Shown here: one piece after another, positions 59,009 through 64,000 of the stretch
Position numbering within the stretch: position 1 is the first letter of the stretch
Layout of the letters: every line of letters starts with the position of its first letter
Assembly (NCBI RefSeq): GCF_003471165.1
Contig: NZ_QRIL01000015.1
Coordinates: 37,193 to 101,192 of the forward strand
Length of the DNA stretch: 64,000 nucleotides
From: Ruminococcus sp. AM22-13
Lineage (GTDB): Bacteria; Bacillota; Clostridia; Lachnospirales; Lachnospiraceae
Reading direction: 5' to 3'
Program-made: the position numbers and the translations under genes
Notes under the pieces: generated by a model
Told to the model about the DNA's origin: nothing
The model's database searches: none
The model's input: the letters and a program-made list of their open reading frames with translations, nothing else

Positions 59009-59998
59009 CTATATACTTCTATGGGATTCTCTCATTACCACTTTGCATCCCATCTTTATCTCTTTATGTATCGATATATTCTCTGACTCCATCAGATCCA
59101 CTAACATTTTTGCAGATTCCATTCCACTTGTCTTATAAAAGAAATGAACCGTTGTCAGCTTCGGTTCGATTATTTTCCCCAGATAACTATCACCCATGCC
59201 GGCGACTTGAACCTGATCTGGAATATGGTATCCGCTCTTCTTCAGCCAGTTCACCGCTCCAACCGCCATTGTATCTGTTGCACATATTAATGTATCGATA
59301 TCCGGATGCTCCGTAAACAGTTCTTCTGCCTTTTCATATCCAGACTCCAGGGTAAAGTTTCCACACTTAACGCATGATTTATCTAACCCTATATTATTTT
59401 TTTTAAGTATTTCTTCTACTCCGGAAATTCGCATCTTTCCAACAGCTTCATCTTTATCTGTAACCGTAATATATCCGAACTTCTTTCCGGTCTTTAACAT
59501 CTGTTCGGTAAGGCTCATCGCTGCTTTATGGTCATCCTGAAAAATACACGGATATCCTTCCAGGTGCTGCCCCAGCAAGACAATCGGTACTTTATATTCT
59601 TTCAACATTTCCCTGTGTTGCTTTGTCAGAATCGTTGCTATAAAAATCACTCCATCCACCTGATTATCTTTAAACAAAGAGAGATACTTTAATTCCTCTT
59701 CAACACTGTTATTGGTATTTGCCAGTATCATCTGATAGCCCTTCTGGGTCAGTATATCACTGATTCCGGCAACCTCCCGGCTGATCGTATTAGAATCAAT
59801 CTTAGGCAAAATCACACCTACCAGTTTCGTTTTTTTCGTACGCAGCATCTGTGCCTGGGAAGAAGGCTGATATCCTGTTTCCTCTATAACTTTGCTGATA
59901 ACTTTTTTCTTTTCTTCACTGACATAACCATTATTCAGATATCTGGACACTGTAGCTCTGGAAACTCCAGCCATCTTCGCTATTTCATTAATATTCAT
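59009..59998 (-). CDS. LacI-family regulator of the sucrose locus (ScrR-like)
   Basis: A 329-residue repressor. The HTH and hinge MNINEIAKMAGVSRATVSRYLNNGYVSEEKKKVISKVIEETGYQPSSQAQML (1-52) precede a sensor domain (LVGVILPKIDSNTISREVAGI, VDGVIFIATIL, IVLLGQHLEGYPCIFQDDHKAA, DTLICATDTMAVGAVNWL). Operator-like sites TGTAATCGTTCCCA and TGGAATCGTTCTCA occur upstream of scrA, which lies next in the same direction behind a terminator. AGAGGA precedes the ATG. The effector is probably sucrose-phosphate or fructose. Confidence 0.88.
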   Translation of the reverse strand: MNINEIAKMAGVSRATVSRYLNNGYVSEEKKKVISKVIEETGYQPSSQAQMLRTKKTKLVGVILPKIDSNTISREVAGISDILTQKGYQMILANTNNSVEEELKYLSLFKDNQVDGVIFIATILTKQHREMLKEYKVPIVLLGQHLEGYPCIFQDDHKAAMSLTEQMLKTGKKFGYITVTDKDEAVGKMRISGVEEILKKNNIGLDKSCVKCGNFTLESGYEKAEELFTEHPDIDTLICATDTMAVGAVNWLKKSGYHIPDQVQVAGMGDSYLGKIIEPKLTTVHFFYKTSGMESAKMLVDLMESENISIHKEIKMGCKVVMRESHRSI

Positions 59999-60125
59999 GC
60001 AAAAATTCCTCTTTCACGCTGTTTGTAATATTATTTCACACGTATTTTTCGCATTATTTGTTTACCCTATCCGGTGACAAAGGTTACTGTCCTCTCTGTC
60101 CCCAATAACCAACAAATTTTTTTCT

Positions 60126-60155
60126 ATTATACTACAGATATACTTTTTGTTGCAA
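60126..60155 (-). promoter_or_regulatory. probable promoter of the scrR-like gene
   Basis: TTGCAA (60150-60155) and TATAAT (60126-60131) with 18 bp between them, about 130 nt upstream of the start. Confidence 0.45.
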
Positions 60156-60190
60156 ATATCAAAATATCGTTATATGTCCATGAAAATCGT

Positions 60191-60240
60191 CCGCGTTACT
60201 GTTCACCGTTCACTTCGTTCTCAATAGTGCACTTTTCAAA
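60191..60240. mobile_element. MITE-like end fragment
   Basis: GCGTTACTGTTCACCGTTCACTTCG carries the GTTACTGTTCAC terminus once, followed by a short direct repeat of GTTCAC, with no matching right end. It is a fragment of the family at 528. Confidence 0.5.
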
Positions 60241-60309
60241 CTTAATCCGTGCTTATTGAATAAATTTGTGCCGTATACCTCTATATTTTTGCACATACAA
60301 ATCAAACAA

Positions 60310-60473
60310 GTCAATCGGCTATTCGCAATCCGCTTCCGCTACGTGGCTCTACACCGAATAACTGCTTCGCAGTTTATCAGGATTTGCTTGTACCCCTCCT
60401 GATACAAGCAAATCCCCACCCACTGCTTATTGCTCTTCGCAACCTCCGCAGGGGACTTACCTGATTCGGTTAA
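60310..60473. repeat. full-length family-C repeat (164 bp)
   Basis: The most complete copy. Left end GTCAATCGGCTATTCGCAATCCGC, then AACTGC-TTC-GCAGTT, then an inverted repeat GGATTTGCTTGTA ... TACAAGCAAATCC, then CTGCTTATTGCTCTTCGCAACCTCCGCA and the right end CTGATTCGGTTAA. It ends 3 nt before the stop codon of the spoIIQ-like gene. No coding sequence and no clear target duplication. Confidence 0.75.
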
Positions 60474-60475
60474 TA

Positions 60476-61384
60476 TTATGGAAGATACGCAATCGGATCA
60501 ATTGGTTCTCCATCTTTTTTCATTTCAAAATAAAGGTTTGTTCCTTCAGTACTATAATATTTTGTCGGCTGTGCAATATATCCGATAGTAGTTCCTTTTT
60601 TAACCGTGTCCCCTTCTGACACAGTTAAATCTGTGAGCTGTCCGTAAATAGCCTGATATCCATTTCCAATTTCCATTGTCAACGTAGTGCCAGTCTGTGC
60701 ATCCTGTTCTACAGAATAAACTGTGCCATTAACTGCAGCTACTACAGGTGCTCCTTCAACTGCTCCAACAGCAATCGCCGGACTTAGTTTGTACTGATCA
60801 AGTGTGGGAAAATATGTTGTCTGGTCCATACTGTAATCCAGCAAAATATTTCCATTGACTGGCCACTCCATCAATGTATCTTCAGAGAAATTAATTTCCG
60901 GAAGATTGATTGCAGATGCCGAAACATCTGTAGTTTCACTATCCGATGCAATAGACGCTCCATCACCAGTATTCATTGACGATATTCCCTCACCCTGCTG
61001 TGCATTACTGTCATTTTCACCAACAACAGAGTTTTCGTTATCCACATATGCTGTACCATCTACATCGTTATTATCCACAGTATTCCCATATGTTTCCCCA
61101 TCCGTAGTTCCATTTGCTGATGTCGATTCTGTATTATCTAAATTTTCCTCATCTCCTGACAGTGGATGATTCTCAGATTCAACTTGGCTCGTTCCGACAT
61201 CTACCATAGACTGTTCATCTGTATCCTGCTTCTGTTCTTCCTGACCTGTACTTTCCGTCTGCTCTCTTGGCGCTTCTTCCTTAATTGGAGATGTTCCTAA
61301 CTGATATACCGTAATTCCCAATGCTGCTACAGCAGCCAGCCCAACGGAATTGGCAATAATTCGTGTAACTCTGTTATTCATCAT
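60476..61384 (-). CDS. spoIIQ: SpoIIQ-like membrane protein with degenerate M23/LytM domain
   Basis: A 302-residue protein with one membrane helix near the N-terminus (about 7-28, IIANSVGLAAVAALGITVYQL). A long Asp/Ser/Thr/Glu-rich extracytoplasmic spacer (about 30-165) follows, then a LytM/M23-like domain (about 185-302; SPAIAVGAVEGAPVVAAVNGTVYSV, TLTMEIGNGYQAIYGQLTDLTVSEGDTVKKGTTIGYIAQP, NLYFEM). The zinc ligands are gone: HxGxD is replaced by SPAIAVG, HLHFE by NLYFE. The spoIID gene is upstream in the same direction, the usual pair for forespore engulfment. GAGGTG precedes the ATG at 61384. Confidence 0.82.
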   Translation of the reverse strand: MMNNRVTRIIANSVGLAAVAALGITVYQLGTSPIKEEAPREQTESTGQEEQKQDTDEQSMVDVGTSQVESENHPLSGDEENLDNTESTSANGTTDGETYGNTVDNNDVDGTAYVDNENSVVGENDSNAQQGEGISSMNTGDGASIASDSETTDVSASAINLPEINFSEDTLMEWPVNGNILLDYSMDQTTYFPTLDQYKLSPAIAVGAVEGAPVVAAVNGTVYSVEQDAQTGTTLTMEIGNGYQAIYGQLTDLTVSEGDTVKKGTTIGYIAQPTKYYSTEGTNLYFEMKKDGEPIDPIAYLP

Positions 61385-61536
61385 ATTCCATTCACCTCTA
61401 TTTTCATCTTCATATCTATAGGGTGTCCAGAATATTATCATCTATTCAACAATTTTATATTTATATCTTTTAATCCTATAATAATTCCAGAAAATAATAC
61501 ACTTAAGCAAAAGATACCTATAGCAATCCGCTTCCG

Positions 61537-62394
61537 CTACTTGCTCATAACAGCATCAATCTCCACTATTTCCATTTCTGGAAAATAATATTCCAGAATT
61601 TCTTCCTCTGTCTTAGAATTTTTAGCCATCTCATTCCCACCATACTGTGAAAATCCTAATCCATGTCCTTTTCCTTTACATAGAAATCGAACTTTATTTC
61701 CTATTGTCTGGATCGTAAAATTTGCTGAACTAAGCCCCATTCCCATTCTGAATGATTCACCTTCCAACACTTTTCCATCTGCCAGAAGTTCTGTAACATA
61801 ACCTGCACTATCCCTTGACTTTATTTCAAGTTCTTTAGGAAGTATATTCTTATTTATATATACACTGTTTAAAAAATCTTCTGATTCCTTATCCACACTG
61901 CTGTGTACAGATTTCAGATATGCATCCTCTTCACTGTGGAAAACTTCTTCTCCATCCCTGGTATCTCCTGCGCTAATCTCATGAAAAGGAACTAATTTCA
62001 GCTTATTCTCCCATGTAATAACTTTTCCCTTTGTTTCTTTTACTGCACGTTCATATTTATCCTGCATAATAAGCAAATATAACGACTTTAATGATTTGTT
62101 CTTTATTTCATCTCTAATTTGATTCAAAACAGAATTTAGTGATTTCTGCTCTTTTACTGTTCTGTAAAGATTAGATCTCGCAATAACTGCCTGCGCTTTT
62201 ATTGTCTCCAATTCATAATTATCTCCAATTTGCCCGGCCACAATAACCGGTAATATTGTTTCCACATCAAATTTTCTATTAATTAAAGTCGTATCTACAC
62301 CATTAAAAATTATTGTAATCATATAGGGAATAAAAAACAGACAAAAGACTCCCGTTGTTCCGGGGAAAAAAGATTTTTTCATATATAAGACCAT
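61537..62394 (-). CDS. spoIID: stage II sporulation protein D
   Basis: The lytic transglycosylase that drives engulfment in the mother cell, acting on stripped glycan. The 285 residues have a membrane anchor (about 5-32, SFFPGTTGVFCLFFIPYMITIIF). The SpoIID core has LETIKAQAVIARSNL (about 60-75, catalytic Glu), VPFHEISAGDTRDGEEVF, GMGLSSANFTI and KGKGHGLGFSQYGGNEMAKNSKTEEEIL (about 240-267). It starts at 62394 or at MKKSFFPG four codons later; neither has a strong ribosome-binding site. The spoIIQ-like gene follows after about 150 bp. Confidence 0.9.
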   Translation of the reverse strand: MVLYMKKSFFPGTTGVFCLFFIPYMITIIFNGVDTTLINRKFDVETILPVIVAGQIGDNYELETIKAQAVIARSNLYRTVKEQKSLNSVLNQIRDEIKNKSLKSLYLLIMQDKYERAVKETKGKVITWENKLKLVPFHEISAGDTRDGEEVFHSEEDAYLKSVHSSVDKESEDFLNSVYINKNILPKELEIKSRDSAGYVTELLADGKVLEGESFRMGMGLSSANFTIQTIGNKVRFLCKGKGHGLGFSQYGGNEMAKNSKTEEEILEYYFPEMEIVEIDAVMSK

Positions 62395-62469
62395 CCAGGT
62401 TATCCGATCATCGATTTCTAATGATCTTCTTTCCTTTTAGTATATACACCTATATCTTTCTGTATGTAC

Positions 62470-62546
62470 ACTTTTCAAAATTCCATTGCCGTAGGCAATC
62501 TGGAATGAATTTTGGCTACGTTACTGAGAACGAAGTGAACAGTAAC
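62470..62546. mobile_element. MITE-like element, right-hand fragment
   Basis: CAAAATTCCATTGCCGTAGGCAAT...GAATTTTGGCTACG (about 62477-62520) matches the hairpin CAAAATCCCATCGCCGAAGGCGAT...GATTTTGACTCG of the 6892 and 24345 copies. It is followed by GTTACTGAGAAC-GAA-GTGAACAGTAAC (62520-62546). This copy connects the long and short members of the family. Confidence 0.6.
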
Positions 62547-62547
62547 G

Positions 62548-62574
62548 TATACGGGGATTTTCACCCCGTATTAA
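62548..62574. repeat. ATACGGGG / CCCCGTAT hairpin
   Basis: ATACGGGG-ATTTTCA-CCCCGTAT, a perfect stem overlapping the 3' end of the unknown gene at 62561. There is no T-run, so termination would be weak. Confidence 0.5.
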
Positions 62575-62938
62575 AATATACAGATTTATTTATCCTGTTC
62601 TGAATTCTAGGCTCATCCCAGTAAATAATTTTATTTTTCCGGGAACTCTTTTTTTCATCAGGCTGTAAATATGATCTGTCTTTCTTTGAATCTCTGTCCT
62701 TCACAATATATTCTGAAATCATTTTGGCTTTCGGAGTTTCATAGACAAAACACATTCCCATTCCAAGGCTTTTCCATAATGCATTTAAACATCCTGTTTT
62801 TCTCTCTTCATGTCTTCTAGCACTATTCTGGCATACACATTTCTGATCTTTTATTTTTGCAAATCCCATTACAAAGCAGGTAACAGCCGTCATAATCATC
62901 TGGAAATAATTCTTCAGATCTTTTATAGAATTCTTCAT
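62561..62938 (-). CDS. hypothetical protein with hydrophobic N-terminus
   Basis: A 125-residue protein with a strong ribosome-binding site (AGGAGGAG, 6-7 nt before the ATG). Residues about 10-28 (YFQMIMTAVTCFVMGFAKI) could be a membrane segment. The middle has four or five cysteines (KCVCQNSARR, TGCLNALW, GMCFVYETPKAKM), and the tail is basic (KKDRSYLQPDEKKSSRKNKIIYWDEP). No family recognised. It lies upstream of spoIID in the same direction and may share its regulation. The end runs into a hairpin. Confidence 0.55.
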   Translation of the reverse strand: MKNSIKDLKNYFQMIMTAVTCFVMGFAKIKDQKCVCQNSARRHEERKTGCLNALWKSLGMGMCFVYETPKAKMISEYIVKDRDSKKDRSYLQPDEKKSSRKNKIIYWDEPRIQNRINKSVYFNTG

Positions 62939-63124
62939 GGAAACTCCTCCTGTTCTGCATTACATATATTATTGCCATACAAGCCTGTCCACCGCTAAGA
63001 CTGCGCACTTCCTACGGCTATCAGGTACTAATACTTTATGCAGCAACCCTCTATGTTTAGAACCATATGATAATATTTCCTTAATTTCGTCTTTCTGTAA
63101 GTTCCCTGCTCCAATTTCGAAGAA
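62939..63124. other. intergenic stretch upstream of the unknown gene
   Basis: About 190 bp without an ORF that has a ribosome-binding site. Short frames here are incidental. Confidence 0.3.
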
Positions 63125-63232
63125 CAATAAGCAGTAGATGGTGACTTACTTGTACCCCCTTTTACTAAACTGCAAAGCAGTTATTCGGTTATAGTCAAGT
63201 ATCGGAAGTGAAGTGCAAATATCCGATTGACA
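63125..63232. repeat. family-C repeat, rearranged copy
   Basis: CTGCAAAGCAGTTATTCGGTT (the inner hairpin) is followed by ATAGTCAAGTATCGGAAGTGAAGTGCAAATATCCGATTGAC, the inverted left end. It lies about 20 bp from the tRNA terminator. Confidence 0.55.
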
Positions 63233-63254
63233 AATAATAATAAAATTTTATACA

Positions 63255-63287
63255 CAAAAAAACTTCTATGGAATATCATAGAAGTTA
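63255..63287 (-). terminator. terminator of the tRNA operon
   Basis: On the minus strand AACTTCTATGATATTCCATAGAAGTT is followed by TTTTTTG, 5 nt after tRNA-Lys. Confidence 0.85.
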
Positions 63288-63291
63288 AAAG

Positions 63292-63364
63292 TGAAGCATC
63301 GGGGATTCGAACCCCGGACAACTTGATTAAAAGTCAAGTGCTCTACCGACTGAGCTAATGCTCC
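63292..63364 (-). tRNA. tRNA-Lys (TTT)
   Basis: 73 nt, acceptor GGAGCAT/ATGCTTC, anticodon loop CTTTTAA with anticodon TTT, T-arm CGGGGTTCGAATCCCCG. CCA not encoded. Last gene of the operon. Confidence 0.95.
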
Positions 63365-63395
63365 ATATTTATTTAATTGTCACTTTCAAAGTGAA

Positions 63396-63468
<73 letters not shown>

Positions 63469-63472
63469 AAAA

Positions 63473-63546
63473 TAGCGGGGACAGGATTTGAACCTATGAC
63501 CTTCGGGTTATGAGCCCGACGAGCTTCCAGACTGCTCCACCCCGCG
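63473..63546 (-). tRNA. initiator tRNA-fMet (CAT)
   Basis: 74 nt starting CGCGGGGTGGAGCAG, with the three G-C pairs of initiator tRNAs in the anticodon stem (GGG-CTCATAA-CCC). Position 1 is C and position 72 reads T, so the first pair is a mismatch as required for initiators, although C1-A72 is the usual form. Confidence 0.93.
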
Positions 63547-63566
63547 ATATTCATTATTGAATTAAA

Positions 63567-63639
63567 AGCCGATGATCGGACTCGAACCGATAACCTGCTG
63601 ATTACAAATCAGCTGCTCTGCCAATTGAGCCACATCGGC
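63567..63639 (-). tRNA. tRNA-Thr (TGT)
   Basis: 73 nt, acceptor GCCGATG/CATCGGC, anticodon loop TTTGTAA with anticodon TGT. CCA not encoded. Confidence 0.95.
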
Positions 63640-63656
63640 TTAGCTATTGAGCTAAG

Positions 63657-63738
63657 TGGATGGAGAAGGATTCGAACCTTCGAAAGCGTTGCTAACAGAT
63701 TTACAGTCTGCCCCCTTTGGCCACTCGGGAATCCATCC
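63657..63738 (-). tRNA. tRNA-Tyr (GTA)
   Basis: 82 nt with the long variable arm of class II tRNAs. Acceptor GGATGGA/TCCATCC, anticodon loop CTGTAAA with anticodon GTA. CCA not encoded. Confidence 0.95.
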
Positions 63739-63743
63739 AAGTA

Positions 63744-63816
63744 TGGAACCTATAGGGCTCGAACCTATGACCCTCTGCTTGTAAGGCAGATGCTCTCCCA
63801 GCTGAGCTAAGATTCC
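63744..63816 (-). tRNA. tRNA-Val (TAC)
   Basis: 73 nt, acceptor GGAATCT/AGGTTCC, anticodon loop CTTACAA with anticodon TAC. CCA not encoded. Confidence 0.95.
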
Positions 63817-63858
63817 ATATCCATATGCAATTTACTAAACTCGTTAGCTTATTGCTAA

Positions 63859-63944
63859 CGACCCAGAAGAGACTCGAACTCTCGACCTCCGCCGTGAACT
63901 CCGCCGTGACAGGGCGGCGCTCTAACCAACTGAGCCACTGGGCC
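63859..63944 (-). tRNA. tRNA-Asp (GTC) with a 12-nt internal duplication
   Basis: 86 nt instead of the expected 74. Acceptor GGCCCAG/CTGGGTC, D-arm GCTCAGTTGGTTAGAGC, anticodon stem-loop CCGCC-CTGTCAC-GGCGG with anticodon GTC, T-arm GAGAGTTCGAGTCTCT. Plus-strand units CTCCGCCGTGAA (63887-63898) and CTCCGCCGTGAC (63899-63910) repeat in tandem. As a result the GGCGG 3' stem is present twice and the variable region grows to about 17 nt. Either copy of GGCGG can pair with CCGCC. It may be non-functional, may be processed oddly, or may be a sequencing or assembly artefact. Confidence 0.8.
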
Positions 63945-64000
63945 ATTAAAGGTTTTGCACCTTCAAAACTACATACATGTTGACATTTCCTTGAGAATTA
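63945..64000. other. upstream flank of the tRNA operon
   Basis: TTTTGCACCTTCAAAACTACATACATG recalls the AT-rich spacers in or after rRNA operons of Firmicutes. An rRNA operon may precede the tRNAs outside the window. No rRNA sequence is present. Confidence 0.3.

Noticed and set aside
62823..63008. 61-codon minus-strand ORF
   Set aside because: It overlaps the unknown gene at 62561-62938 in another frame; the latter has a far better ribosome-binding site.
63859..63944. An intron in tRNA-Asp
   Set aside because: The extra 12 nt are an exact-type tandem repeat of neighbouring tRNA sequence, not intron-like, and lie outside the usual intron position beside the anticodon.
63625..63946. Two short ORFs (plus and minus) across the tRNA cluster
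   Set aside because: They lie over well-formed tRNA genes.

Overview
The window looks like chromosomal DNA from a low-GC, spore-forming anaerobe of the Lachnospiraceae (Clostridia). Supporting signs are sporulation genes (spoVT and a spoIID-spoIIQ pair), a lysyl-tRNA synthetase with a fused C-terminal tRNA-binding domain, a FatA-like acyl-ACP thioesterase, strong AGGAGG-type ribosome-binding sites, U-tailed terminators and gut-type sugar loci. A Blautia-like genus is a guess only. Most genes lie on the minus strand.

Layout. 1-3.1 kb: start of an unidentified gene, a DUF1292-type protein, phosphoglucomutase and a small membrane protein. 3.1-4.8 kb: a decayed accessory patch with gene fragments, a hairpin cluster resembling an IS200/IS605 end, a ribbon-helix-helix gene and a small mobile-type gene. 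4.8-21.3 kb: a housekeeping block (lysS, greA, dusB, birA, argF, SPFH/NfeD pair, a TrmH-type methyltransferase, trkA/trkH, pfkA, dnaE, an S1-domain regulator). 21.6-24.3 kb: araD and rhaD for pentose and deoxysugar breakdown, and a thioesterase. 24.6-31 kb: a nuclease pseudogene, a two-component system, a HAD phosphatase and a MalY/PatB-type aminotransferase. 31-39.8 kb is mostly plus strand: a PRTase-like protein, a zinc-ribbon protein, an HTH / atypical Ser-Thr kinase / membrane helical-repeat module, a truncated DUF4179-like gene beside tRNA-Gln, pncB and a VanY-type peptidase. 39.9-42.9 kb: a metallophosphoesterase, spoVT and an SNF2 remnant. 43-51.2 kb: a beta-galactoside utilisation locus (LacI regulator, ABC importer, TraX-like protein, GH42 beta-galactosidase). 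51.3-54.7 kb: an orphan ParA with a Lys/Ala/Thr-rich partner, a hemolysin-III-type protein, a secreted transglutaminase-like protein and a GIY-YIG protein. 55-60 kb: a sucrose PTS locus (scrB, scrA, scrR-like). 60.5-62.9 kb: spoIIQ-like, spoIID and an unknown gene. 63.3-63.9 kb: a seven-tRNA operon.

Two short repeat families run through the whole window. The first is MITE-like, with 12-bp terminal inverted repeats that end in GTTAC/GTAAC and, at the clearest copies, perfect 8-bp target duplications. The second (called family C here) sits directly against the 3' ends of several genes and supplies a stop codon or a terminator hairpin to some of them.

The most unusual observations are a 12-nt tandem duplication inside tRNA-Asp, the HTH-kinase-repeat membrane signalling module, the orphan ParA pair, the MITE family (including one copy in the loop of a terminator), and a shine-dalgarno sequence embedded in a terminator upstream of the VanY-like gene.
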